Part shown: one piece after another, positions 32,273-40,800 of the stretch
How positions within the stretch are numbered: position 1 is the first letter of the stretch
Layout of the letters: the number at the start of each line of letters is the position of its first letter
Source of the DNA: Dyella_A sp050749815
GTDB taxonomy: Bacteria > Pseudomonadota > Gammaproteobacteria > Xanthomonadales > Rhodanobacteraceae
Assembly: GCF_050749815.1 (NCBI RefSeq)
Contig: NZ_CP192735.1
Span: 1,798,001-1,862,000, forward strand
Direction: 5' to 3'
Length of the DNA: 64,000 bases
The notes under the pieces: generated by a model
Databases searched by the model: none
What the model saw: only the letters and a program-made list of their open reading frames with translations
Told to the model about the DNA's origin: nothing
Made by a program: the position numbers and the translations under genes

Positions 32273-33769
32273 ATGGACACTCCCCTGCCCCCTGCACTGC
32301 CCGACGCGCGCACCTGCGAACGCGCCCGGCTGAGTCGCGACGCGCGCTTCGACGGCCTGTTCTTCACTGCCGTCACCAGCACGCGTATCTACTGCCGGCC
32401 GGTGTGCCCGGCGCCGTCGCCGAAGCCCACCAACGTGCGCTATTACGCGAGCGCGGCGGCGGCGGAAGCGGACGGGTTCCGCCCCTGCCTGCGCTGCCGA
32501 CCGGAGCTGGCGCCGGGCAACGGCGACTGGCAGCGCGGTGGGCACGCGGTGGCGCGGGCGCTCACGCTGATCGAGCACGGCGCGCTGGAGACCGGCTCGG
32601 TGGATGAGCTGGCCGCAAGGGTCGATCTCGGCGCACGGCAGCTGCGGCGGCTGTTCGTGGAGCACGTGGGCGTGCCGCCGCTGAGCGTGCACACCACGCG
32701 GCGTTTGCTGTTCGCCAAACAACTGTTGACCGAGACGGCGATGCCGGTGACCGAGGTGGCATTGGCGGCGGGCTTCGGCAGCCTGCGTCGGTTCAACGCA
32801 GCGTTTGCGCAGGCGAACCGGCTGCCGCCACGCGAGCTGCGCCGGCAGCCGCGTGCGCCGGCCGGTGCACCGCTGGTGCTGCGATTGGGCTACCGACCGC
32901 CATACGATTTCACCGCGCTGCTGGCATTCCTTCGCGGCCGTGCGCTGCCCGGCGTGGAGGCGGTGGACGAGGCGAGCTACGCGCGCGTGTTCGGCGACCC
33001 TGCGCAGCCTTCATGGTTGCGGCTGAGCGCGTGGCCGCAAGGCGAGCACGCGCTGCGGCTGGAACTACACGGTGTGGCGCCGGCGCAGTTGCTGGGCGTG
33101 GTAACGCGGCTGCGCCGCATGTTCGACCTGGATGCCTCGCCGCAGGCGATCGCCGCGGTGTTCAAGCGCGATGCGGTGCTGGGGCCGCTGGCGAAGAAGC
33201 ACCCGGGCCAGCGCCTGCCCGGCGGCTGGGACGGTTTCGAGATTGCCGTGCGCGCGATCCTCGGCCAGCAAGTGAGCGTGGCCGCGGCGCGCACGCTGGC
33301 CTCGCGCGTGGTGCAGCGCTTCGGCACGCCGCTGGTGGAGGCGCCGCTGCCGGGGCTGGAGCGGATCTTCCCTACGCCGGCGCAACTGGCCGAGGCGGAC
33401 CTGGGCGCGCTGGGCATTACCGGCGCGCGCATCGCGACGATCCGTGCGGTGGCGCAGGCGTTGCTGGACGGGCGCATCGACTTTCGTCCGGAGCAGCCGC
33501 TGGACACGTTCGTGGAGCGCTGGGTGGCCCTGCCGGGCATCGGCGCGTGGACCGCGCATTACATGGCGATGCGCGCGCTGAGCCACCCCGATGCGTTTCC
33601 CGCGGCGGACCTGATCCTGCGGCGCGCGGCGGCGCCGGCCGGAGAGGAACTGAGCACGCGCGCACTGGAGCAGCGTGCCGAAGCGTGGCGGCCGTGGCGC
33701 GCGTACGCGGTGATGCATCTGTGGCGCAGCGTGGGCGAGGCGGCCGTGGCGACCGGAGCCAAGCGATGA
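32273..33769 (+). CDS. Ada-like / AraC / AlkA DNA-3-methyladenine glycosylase 2 fusion
   Basis: 498 residues, three parts. An Ada N-terminal metal-binding domain with four cysteines (Y-C-R-P-V-C, R-P-C-L-R-C) resembles the phosphotriester methyl-acceptor site; an AraC helix-turn-helix (L-G-A-R-Q-L-R-R-L-F-V-E-H) follows; the C-terminal half is an AlkA glycosylase with HhH motif L-P-G-I-G-A-W-T-A and the catalytic Asp in F-P-A-A-D-L-I-L-R. It excises alkylated bases and may also regulate. It overlaps ogt by ATGA, a coherent alkylation-repair operon. The start is uncertain: ATG at 32222 is also possible, and neither has a Shine-Dalgarno. Confidence 0.92.
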   Translation: MDTPLPPALPDARTCERARLSRDARFDGLFFTAVTSTRIYCRPVCPAPSPKPTNVRYYASAAAAEADGFRPCLRCRPELAPGNGDWQRGGHAVARALTLIEHGALETGSVDELAARVDLGARQLRRLFVEHVGVPPLSVHTTRRLLFAKQLLTETAMPVTEVALAAGFGSLRRFNAAFAQANRLPPRELRRQPRAPAGAPLVLRLGYRPPYDFTALLAFLRGRALPGVEAVDEASYARVFGDPAQPSWLRLSAWPQGEHALRLELHGVAPAQLLGVVTRLRRMFDLDASPQAIAAVFKRDAVLGPLAKKHPGQRLPGGWDGFEIAVRAILGQQVSVAAARTLASRVVQRFGTPLVEAPLPGLERIFPTPAQLAEADLGALGITGARIATIRAVAQALLDGRIDFRPEQPLDTFVERWVALPGIGAWTAHYMAMRALSHPDAFPAADLILRRAAAPAGEELSTRALEQRAEAWRPWRAYAVMHLWRSVGEAAVATGAKR

Positions 33770-34272
33770 GCGACGCGATCTGGTTCGACGAGATGCCCTC
33801 GCCGGTCGGCCCGCTGCGGCTGGTAGCCGACGAGCATGGGCTGCGGCAGATCTGGTTCGAGAACGAGCGGCACCCGAAACGCGCTGCGCCGCACTGGGTG
33901 CGCGCGCCGCGGGCGGTGCAGTTTGCGCGCGAGCAACTGGAGGAGTACTTCGCCGGCACGCGGCAGGTGTTCGAGCTGCCGCTGCATCCGGTGGGCACCC
34001 CGTTCCAGCTCACGGTGTGGCAGGCGCTGGCGGACATCCCCTACGGCGCCACGCAGAGCTACGGCGAGGTGGCGCGGCGCATCGGCGAGCCGCAGGCGGT
34101 GCGCGCGGTGGGCGCGGCGAACGGGCGCAATCCGCTACCCATTGTGCTGCCGTGCCACCGGGTCATCGGCGCGAACGGCAGCCTCACCGGTTTCGGCGGC
34201 GGCCTGCCGGTGAAGCAGTACCTGCTGGCGATGGAGCGGCGTGTGGCGCAGGGCGACCTGTTCGGCGGCTGA
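33766..34272 (+). CDS. ogt: Methylated-DNA-protein-cysteine methyltransferase
   Basis: 168 residues, the usual size. The active-site P-C130-H-R-V-I-G is intact, with the preceding A-N-G-R-N-P-L-P-I-V-L motif, and the upstream F-Q-L-T-V-W-Q-A-L helix. It directly reverses O6-methylguanine in a suicide reaction. Translation is coupled to the AlkA fusion through ATGA. Confidence 0.95.
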   Translation: MSDAIWFDEMPSPVGPLRLVADEHGLRQIWFENERHPKRAAPHWVRAPRAVQFAREQLEEYFAGTRQVFELPLHPVGTPFQLTVWQALADIPYGATQSYGEVARRIGEPQAVRAVGAANGRNPLPIVLPCHRVIGANGSLTGFGGGLPVKQYLLAMERRVAQGDLFGG

Positions 34273-34317
34273 GGGCGCGGTGTGCCGAGCGGCACATTGA
34301 CGCTGCGAAACTGGCAC

Positions 34318-34332
34318 GTATACAGTGTATAC
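34318..34332. promoter_or_regulatory. Palindromic operator abutting the TetR start
   Basis: GTATACAGTGTATAC, a perfect palindrome around a central G, ends at 34332, directly before the ATG at 34333. A Shine-Dalgarno is lacking, so the message may be leaderless or nearly so, and a repressor bound here would block it. Autoregulation by the TetR protein is inferred. Confidence 0.65.
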
Positions 34333-34914
34333 ATGCCTCGCCTTTCCACATCCGACAAGATCCTGCGCGCTGCGCTGAAGCTGTTCGAGCGCGGCGGCGC
34401 CGAGGCGGTAAGCATGCGCCGCATCGCCGACGCAGTCGGCATCACGCCGATGGCGATCTATCGCCACTTCCCCAATCGCGAGGCGCTGCTCAAGCGTCTG
34501 TCCGACGACAGCTTCCAGGCGATCGCGCACGAATGGGCGGCGCACGGCACGCACCCGGACGTGCTGGAACGGCTGCTGGCGCTGCTCACGCCCTACCTCG
34601 ACTACGCGCTGGCTAACCCGCACCTGTTCGATCACGCGTTCTCGCTGCGACGTGACGACGCGCGTCGGTTCCCCGAAGACTTCCGCGAGCGCCAGTCGCC
34701 CACGCTCACCGTGATTGCCGACGCGATCGATGAGGGCATGCGTCAGGGGGTGTTGCGCAAGGACGATCCGTGGGACGTGGCGATGACGCTGTGGGCGCAG
34801 GCGCACGGCCTGATCGTGCTGTATCGCGCCGGTCGCTTCAGTTACGACGAGGCGCAGTTCCGCGCCTTCTATCTCGCATCGCTGCGGAGGGTGATCGATG
34901 GCATCAAGGCTTGA
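34333..34914 (+). CDS. TetR family transcriptional regulator
   Basis: 193 residues. N-terminal HTH: K-I-L-R-A-A-L-K-L-F-E-R-G-G-A-E-A-V-S-M-R-R-I-A, then the recognition helix I-T-P-M-A-I-Y-R-H-F-P-N-R. The C-terminal ligand domain resembles TetR_C members with W-D-V-A-M-T-L-W-A-Q-A-H-G. Its gene overlaps the next by 17 bases, so the Lnt-like enzyme is probably co-transcribed and a likely target. Confidence 0.9.
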   Translation: MPRLSTSDKILRAALKLFERGGAEAVSMRRIADAVGITPMAIYRHFPNREALLKRLSDDSFQAIAHEWAAHGTHPDVLERLLALLTPYLDYALANPHLFDHAFSLRRDDARRFPEDFRERQSPTLTVIADAIDEGMRQGVLRKDDPWDVAMTLWAQAHGLIVLYRAGRFSYDEAQFRAFYLASLRRVIDGIKA

Positions 34915-36334
34915 TCGCAAGGGCTTGGCGCTGGGCCTGGCCGCCGTGGCGCTGTCGGCGCCGGGCTGGTGGTTCGGCAGCGGCCTGGCGCCGCAGTGGT
35001 GGCTGACCTGGCTGGCGCCGCTGCCGGTGCTGCTGCTCGCGCCGTGGGTGCGCCGGCGCTGGGCCGCGCTGGCGGCATTCGCGGCGTACGCGCTGGGCGG
35101 CCTGAACCAGTGGAGTTACCTGCACGGCTATATCGGCCTGCCGCTGGCGACGATCGTGCCGGCAGTGGCCGGGCCCGGCGTGACGCTGGCGCTTTGCGTG
35201 CTGCTGTTCCGTCGCCTGCTGGTGCGCGAGCGCCCCGTGGCTGCGGCGCTGGCGGTTCCGGCGCTGTGGGTGACGATCGAATACATCAACACGCAGCTCT
35301 CGCCGCACGGCACGTTTGGCAGTATCGCGTACACGCAGATGGATGCGCTGGCGATCCTGCAGCTGGCCGCTTTCACCGGGCTGTGGGGCATCAGCTTTGC
35401 GCTGTTGCTGGTGCCGGCCGTGCTGGCGGTGCTGGCCGCGCCGCAGGTGTCGGCGCGTGGTCGTCGCGCGGTGGCGGCGGTGGGCGTGGTGCTGCTCGGA
35501 TCGGCGCTGGGATTCGGCGTCTGGCGGCTGCAGGCTCCGGCCGCGTCGACTGTACGGGTGGGCCTGGTGTCGCTGGAGAAACCCATTCGCCCCGCGCTGC
35601 GCGATGCCGCGGGACAGGCACTGCAGGCGCGCTACGTGGCGGCGATCGATCGCCTCGCGGCCGCCGGCGCGCAGATCGTGGTGCTGCCCGAGACCGTGCT
35701 GGCGACCGGCGACGCGACGCTCCCCGCGTTCGCGGACGCGGCGCAGCGCCACGGCCTGATCGTGGACGCGGGCATCGATTTCACCGGCGAGCCGCGGGCC
35801 GAACGCAACATGGCGATGGCCTTTGTGCCGGGCGCGGCGATGCCCGCCACCTACGCCAAGCACCACCTGATTCCCGGCTTCGAGAAGCAGTACACGCCGG
35901 GTGACGATTACCGAATGCTGCCGGGTACGCCGCGCATCGGCCTGGCGATCTGCAAGGACATGGATTTCCACGACATCGGCCGCGCCTACGCGGCGCGCGA
36001 TGCGCAGTTGCTGCTGGTGCCGGCGTGGGATTTCAGCATCGACGGCTGGCTGCACGGCCGCATGGCGATCATGCGCGGCGTGGAGAGCGGCTTCGCGATC
36101 GCCCGCGCCGCGCGCTCGGGGCGCCTCACCCTGAGCGACGACCGCGGCCGCGTGGTGGCCGAGGCCTCGAGCGAGCAGCACGATGCCGAGCTGATCGGCG
36201 CGCTGCCGCTGCGCGATACGCACACGCTGTATGCGCGCTGGGGGAATTGGTTCGTCTGTTTGGGGATGGCCGCGCTGGCCGCGGCGCTGGTGGCGGCGGT
36301 GACGCCGCGGCGCGGGAACACGTCACGCACTTAG
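34898..36334 (+). CDS. Apolipoprotein N-acyltransferase-like (nitrilase superfamily) membrane enzyme
   Basis: 478 residues: about six N-terminal membrane helices, a C-N hydrolase domain (about 220-440) and a final helix, as in Lnt. The Glu-Lys-Cys triad can be placed at L-P-E265-T-V-L, Y-A-K321-H-H-L and I-C352-K-D-M. The K-H-H-L-I-P-G-F-E motif and length resemble Lnt, but a TetR operon context and C-K-D-M rather than the C-Y-E form suggest a paralog with another acyl acceptor. Overlaps tetR by 17 bases. Confidence 0.75.
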   Translation: MASRLDRKGLALGLAAVALSAPGWWFGSGLAPQWWLTWLAPLPVLLLAPWVRRRWAALAAFAAYALGGLNQWSYLHGYIGLPLATIVPAVAGPGVTLALCVLLFRRLLVRERPVAAALAVPALWVTIEYINTQLSPHGTFGSIAYTQMDALAILQLAAFTGLWGISFALLLVPAVLAVLAAPQVSARGRRAVAAVGVVLLGSALGFGVWRLQAPAASTVRVGLVSLEKPIRPALRDAAGQALQARYVAAIDRLAAAGAQIVVLPETVLATGDATLPAFADAAQRHGLIVDAGIDFTGEPRAERNMAMAFVPGAAMPATYAKHHLIPGFEKQYTPGDDYRMLPGTPRIGLAICKDMDFHDIGRAYAARDAQLLLVPAWDFSIDGWLHGRMAIMRGVESGFAIARAARSGRLTLSDDRGRVVAEASSEQHDAELIGALPLRDTHTLYARWGNWFVCLGMAALAAALVAAVTPRRGNTSRT

Positions 36335-36347
36335 CGGCGGCGAGCGC

Positions 36348-36806
36348 TCAGCGGCCGCCGCTGCTGGAACTGCGCGCCGGCACGCTGCCTTCGCTGACCT
36401 GCGGCACCGGCTGTGGCAGCAACGCATCGCTGTAGCGCTGCACGCGATCGCGCTGCTGCGCGCGGTAGAGCTGATCCAGCGCCTGCTCGGCCTTGTCCAC
36501 CTGCGCATCGTTGGCGGTGCTGCTGCTCGAAGCCGGGCGATTCAGGGCCGGGCGACGCGTGCGCTCGATCGCCTCCTGCCGCAGCTGGTGCTCTACCTCG
36601 CTCTTGCGCAACTGGTCGCGCACCTGGCTCTGCTGCACGGCCTGGCGGAAGCGCTGCTGCGCCGCCGTGGGCTGGATCAGCACCGGACGCGGCGGCGGTG
36701 TGGGCGGCACGGGCGGCTGGGTCTGGCGAGCCCAGGCAGTGCCGATCGCGGCGACCGCAAGAACGGACGCCGTCAGCGAGCAGGCGAAAACTTTACGAGA
36801 TGTCAT
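36348..36806 (-). CDS. Secreted Gln/Arg-rich helical protein, unknown
   Basis: 152 residues with a signal peptide (about 1-26, G-T-A-W-A), a proline-rich stretch (P-P-V-P-P-T-P-P-P-R-P) and a long charged helical region rich in Gln and Arg (Q-Q-R-F-R-Q-A-V-Q-Q-S-Q-V-R-D-Q-L-R-K), probably coiled coil. ATG at 36806 is preferred over a GTG two codons earlier. Convergent with the Lnt-like gene. Function unknown. Confidence 0.65.
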   Translation of the reverse strand: MTSRKVFACSLTASVLAVAAIGTAWARQTQPPVPPTPPPRPVLIQPTAAQQRFRQAVQQSQVRDQLRKSEVEHQLRQEAIERTRRPALNRPASSSSTANDAQVDKAEQALDQLYRAQQRDRVQRYSDALLPQPVPQVSEGSVPARSSSSGGR

Positions 36807-36865
36807 CGTCACACCTATGCGCGATCATGGCCCGTTGTGGTGTCGCTGATCGTAGGTTTCAACGC

Positions 36866-38128
36866 ATGAAAATCCTGTTCCGTCTGCTCGGCTGCGTCCT
36901 GCTGCCGTTTGTCGCAGCCTGTGCCGAGCTTCCCGCGCAACACGTTGCCCCGCCCGCTTCGCCCACGCCGCTGCTGCTGGTTTCGATCGATGGCTACCGC
37001 TACGACTACCTCGACCGCGGCCTCAGCCCCACGCTCGCCGCGCTGGCGCAAGACGGTGTGCACGCCGAGGGCATGCAGCCCTCGTTTCCCTCGCTGACCT
37101 TTCCCAACCACTACACGCTGGTAACGGGCCTGCGCCCGGACCACCACGGCATCGTGCACAACACGATGGAAGACCCGCAGCTTGGCCACTTCGCGCTGAA
37201 GGATCGCCAGGCGGTGAGCGACGGCCGCTGGTGGGCCGAAGGCACGCCGCTGTGGGAAACCGCGGACCGCGCGGGCCTGAAGACCGCCACCATGTTCTGG
37301 CCCGGCACTGAAGCCGACATCCACGGCCGCCATCCCGATCACTGGCGGCCCTACGACGGCGCGGTGACACCCGACCAGCGCGTGGACCAGCTGCTCGCCT
37401 GGCTGGATCTGCCGCCCGGCCAGCGGCCGAGCTTTCTCACGCTGTATTTCGACGCGGTTGATCACGCCGGCCACGACTTCGGGCCGGACTCGCCGCAGGT
37501 GAACCAGGCCCTGCGCGAGACCGACGAGGCGCTGGGCCGGCTGGTCGCCGGGCTGAAGCAGCGCGGCCTGTTCGATCGCATCAACATCATCGTGCTGGCC
37601 GATCACGGCATGGCCACGGTGCCGGTGGGGCACGCCATTGCGCTCGACGATCTGCTGCCGCTGGACCAGGTGGATCTGGTGACCGCGGGCGTATTCGCCG
37701 GCATCGATCCGAAACCCGGCCACACGCGCGCGTTCGCTGCGATCGAGGCGCGCATGGAACAACCGCAGCAGCACATGCAGTGCTGGGACAAGACGCGCGT
37801 ACCGGCCCGCCTCGCCTACGGCCATAACCCGCGCGTGCCGCAGTTGCTGTGCCTGGCCGATGTGGGCTGGACGATCTCTACGCGTAAGTACCTGGCCATG
37901 CATGCCGACGACCACGCGCGCGGCGAACACGGCTACGACAACGCCGACTTGCGCATGCAGGCGCTGTTCGTGGCGCACGGGCCGGCGTTCCGGCGCGGCG
38001 TGGGGCATGCGGTGTTCCCGAACGTGGACGTCTATCCGCTGATGGCGCACCTGCTGGGCATCACGCCCGCGGCGAACGACGGCAACTACGACGCGGTGAA
38101 GGACATGCTGGTGCCCGCAGCGCGCTAA
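36866..38128 (+). CDS. Ectonucleotide pyrophosphatase/phosphodiesterase-like (alkaline phosphatase superfamily)
   Basis: 420 residues with a lipoprotein-like signal (P-F-V-A-A-C). The alkaline phosphatase superfamily catalytic core is visible: L-V-S-I-D-G-Y-R metal-binding Asp, F-P-N-H-Y-T-L-V-T-G with the nucleophile-region F-P-S-L-T-F, D-H-A-G-H and A-D-H-G-M metal ligands. The pattern is that of the NPP family, which hydrolyse phosphodiester or pyrophosphate bonds in nucleotides. It is followed by a close paralog. Periplasmic or outer-membrane attached. Confidence 0.88.
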   Translation: MKILFRLLGCVLLPFVAACAELPAQHVAPPASPTPLLLVSIDGYRYDYLDRGLSPTLAALAQDGVHAEGMQPSFPSLTFPNHYTLVTGLRPDHHGIVHNTMEDPQLGHFALKDRQAVSDGRWWAEGTPLWETADRAGLKTATMFWPGTEADIHGRHPDHWRPYDGAVTPDQRVDQLLAWLDLPPGQRPSFLTLYFDAVDHAGHDFGPDSPQVNQALRETDEALGRLVAGLKQRGLFDRINIIVLADHGMATVPVGHAIALDDLLPLDQVDLVTAGVFAGIDPKPGHTRAFAAIEARMEQPQQHMQCWDKTRVPARLAYGHNPRVPQLLCLADVGWTISTRKYLAMHADDHARGEHGYDNADLRMQALFVAHGPAFRRGVGHAVFPNVDVYPLMAHLLGITPAANDGNYDAVKDMLVPAAR

Positions 38129-38237
38129 GAGCATGGCGCAGCGCATGGATGCATCAAGGCGCCATAGGCCGTTCGGGCTATGACGCCGGCAGCGCGCTCG
38201 CACATCATCGGCGCCCCTCCCCTCGACCTGCTTTTCC

Positions 38238-39491
38238 ATGACCCATTTTCTCCGCTGGATTCCCTGCGCCGCGCTGGCCCTGCTGGCCGGCTGTGCCAGT
38301 ACGCGCCCCGTCGTGCAAGCCGAGGCTGCCGCCCCCGCGCCGGTGCTGCTGGTGTCGATCGACGGCTTTCGCGCCGATTATCTCGACCGCGGCATCTCGC
38401 CCACGCTGTCCGCGCTGGCCAACGACGGCGTGCGAGCGCGCGCGATGGAGCCTTCGTTTCCCTCCCTAACCTTTCCCAACCACTACACCCTGGTCACCGG
38501 CCGCTACCCGGACAGGCACGGCATCGTCGACAACGCGATGTTCGACCCAACCTTGGGCAGCTTCACCCTCGGCAATCGCCAGGCGGTGGGTGACGGGCGC
38601 TGGTGGAACGAGGCCGAGCCGATCTGGGTCACCGCAGAAAAACAGGGGCTGCACACCGCCACCATGTTCTGGCCCGGCTCCGAAGCGGCGATCCACGGCG
38701 TACGCCCCGAGCACTGGCTCCCCTACGACGGCGACATGCCGTACGACGCGCGCGTGGACAAGCTGCTCGCGTGGCTGGACCTGCCCGCAGACAAACGACC
38801 GCAACTGCTCACGCTGTACTTCGAGGCGGTAGACACCGCCGGCCACTACTACGGCCCCGATGCGCCGGAAACCAATGCCGCCATCGGTGAAGTGGACAGC
38901 GCATTGGCGCGACTGGTCGCGGGGCTGAAGCAACGCGGCCTGTTCGATCGCATCAACCTGATTGTGGTCGCCGACCACGGCATGGCCGCGACGCCGCCGA
39001 ACCAGCGCATCTTCCTCGACGACCTGATCACCCCGGGCCATGCGCGCGTGGTGTCGACCGGCGCGATCTCCGGGATCATCCCGGCACCGGGCCGCGAGGC
39101 CGAGGTGGAAGCCGCCCTGCTCAAGCCGCATCCGCACATGCAGTGCTGGAAGAAAGGCCAGATTCCCGCCCGCCTGCACTACGGCCACAACCCGCGCGTG
39201 CCACCCCTGTTCTGCCTGGCCCAGGTCGGCTGGTTGATCACCAGCAACACCACCACGATGCTTCACCACGGCAAGGCGATCTACGGCGAGCACGGCTTCG
39301 ACAATGCCGACCCGGCGATGCGCGCGCTGTTCCTGGCGCACGGGCCGGCGTTCCGCCAGCACCTGGTGGTGCCGGAGTTTTCGAACGTGGATGTGTATCC
39401 GCTGATGACTCATCTGCTGCGTATCACTGCGGCGCCGAATGATGGCGACTACGAGGCGGTGAAGGGGATGTTGGTGCCGGCGGCGCGGTGA
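38238..39491 (+). CDS. Ectonucleotide pyrophosphatase/phosphodiesterase-like lipoprotein (tandem paralog)
   Basis: 417 residues with a clear lipobox (L-L-A-G-C-A-S). The same core motifs as the upstream gene occur in the same order: V-S-I-D-G-F-R-A-D-Y-L-D, F-P-S-L-T-F-P-N-H-Y-T-L-V-T-G, D-T-A-G-H, V-A-D-H-G-M-A-A, and near-identical C-termini (M-L-V-P-A-A-R). The two genes are a tandem duplication. In the metal-site D-x-x-G-H the first paralog has D-H-A-G-H and this one D-T-A-G-H, a possible difference in preference. Confidence 0.88.
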   Translation: MTHFLRWIPCAALALLAGCASTRPVVQAEAAAPAPVLLVSIDGFRADYLDRGISPTLSALANDGVRARAMEPSFPSLTFPNHYTLVTGRYPDRHGIVDNAMFDPTLGSFTLGNRQAVGDGRWWNEAEPIWVTAEKQGLHTATMFWPGSEAAIHGVRPEHWLPYDGDMPYDARVDKLLAWLDLPADKRPQLLTLYFEAVDTAGHYYGPDAPETNAAIGEVDSALARLVAGLKQRGLFDRINLIVVADHGMAATPPNQRIFLDDLITPGHARVVSTGAISGIIPAPGREAEVEAALLKPHPHMQCWKKGQIPARLHYGHNPRVPPLFCLAQVGWLITSNTTTMLHHGKAIYGEHGFDNADPAMRALFLAHGPAFRQHLVVPEFSNVDVYPLMTHLLRITAAPNDGDYEAVKGMLVPAAR

Positions 39492-40800
39492 GGTGTGGGT
39501 GCAGGATTGGAGGTGGGGTTCCGGCATCGGGTAGTGGCTCGCAAGCTCCTTGGCTGCCGCTTCCGCGCGGTCCACACGGAAGTTGTTCGGAGTGAGATCA
39601 GAAGAGCCAGAGCTTTCGTTCGCCTTCGGCGACCGAGTCACTTTCTCTTGGGTCGCCAAGAGAAAGTAACCAAAGAGAAGGCGACCCTCCTCGGCACTTG
39701 CCGGGCTACGCCCGGCAAGTCCGTGAGCCGCGGACGGGCTTTTCGACAGTGCATCCATGCACTGGCGAAAAGGCATCGGCATCCCTGCCGATGCCCCTGC
39801 GGGCCTGATCGTCCCCGGCTCACTGCCTCACAAGGGAGGTGGAGGTCAAAGGCAAGGGCAAAGGCCAGGCCAACGGCCAAAGCACCAGCTCCAGCTACAG
39901 CCACATCCAGAGCCACAGCGACGGCGACCGCATGGCCTCGTCGTCGCCGGCATCCTTGGCGTCGACCTGGGTCTGGAAGCGCGCGGGTTGGTCTTCCGGG
40001 TCGTTGGGCTGGGTAGCGGAAACAACTGCGACTACGTCCTCAGCTTCAGCACCAGCATCGGCATGGACAACAGCGCAAAGGCAATGGTGATCGCGTCAGC
40101 GATCGCCGAGCCTTCGCGCGCGACGCGCGCGGCTTTTGATCTTCCCTCCCCTCTGCAGCGGCGGCCGGGCGGAGGATCAGCCCGAAGGGTGGCTCGCATG
40201 GATGCGAGCCAGTTTGGCGTCAGTCCATGGATGGACTGTCGACAAACCCCGTAGCCCGGACGCGTACCTCACCGGTCGCAGACCGGTGAGGCGCGAAAGC
40301 GGGGTGGCCTTTCTCTTGGTTACTTCTCTTTGGCCACGCAAAGAGAAGTGACTCGCCCTCCGAAGGAGGACGAAACGCTCTTCGCTCTACGGATCCAGGA
40401 GTCCGGAAAGAGCAAAAGACACTGGATGACCGGCTTGCGCCGCTGAAACGCACCTCCCGCTTTCGCGAGAATGACGGCGCATGCGGAGGCGGGGGCCTTT
40501 CTCTTGGTTACTTCTCTTTACTCCGGGCATCCTGCCCTCCGCCCTTCGGGTCGGCTTCGCCGTTCGCGCCCGTTCCGGACGGGCGCGTGGCCACACAAAG
40601 AGAAGTAACTCGGCCTCCGAAGGAGGACGAAACCGCTCTTGGCTGTTGCTTCTGAAGCAAAGCGATAAAGAGCAAAGTGGATTCCCGCGTCCGCGGGAAT
40701 GACGGCAGGAGAGCGTGTGGCGTCTGGCGAAAAGCGTGGGCTTGTGGCGGTCCACGGAGCGCCGCGTGGAAGCGTCGATCCCACCACCGGCAAAGCCCCC
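39492..40800. repeat. Gene-free block of long hairpin repeats
   Basis: 1.3 kb with no supportable gene. Hairpins: CTTTCTCTTGG (39641-39651) with CCAAGAGAAAG (39656-39666); CCTCACCGGT (40267-40276) with ACCGGTGAGG (40282-40291); ACTTCTCTTTG (40322-40332) with CAAAGAGAAGT (40339-40349). The last element, with CTTTCTCTTGGTT before it and CTCCGAAGGAGGACGAAA after it, recurs at about 40498-40645 with about 70 extra bases in its loop. CGCGGGAATGACGG-type sequences at 40470 and 40690 are a further small repeat. Several hairpins could act as terminators for the phosphodiesterase gene. Confidence 0.7.

Noticed and set aside
36333..36362. Inverted repeat AGCGGCGGC / GCCGCCGCT between convergent genes as a terminator
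   Set aside because: The right arm lies in the 3' coding end of the minus-strand gene and no T-run follows.
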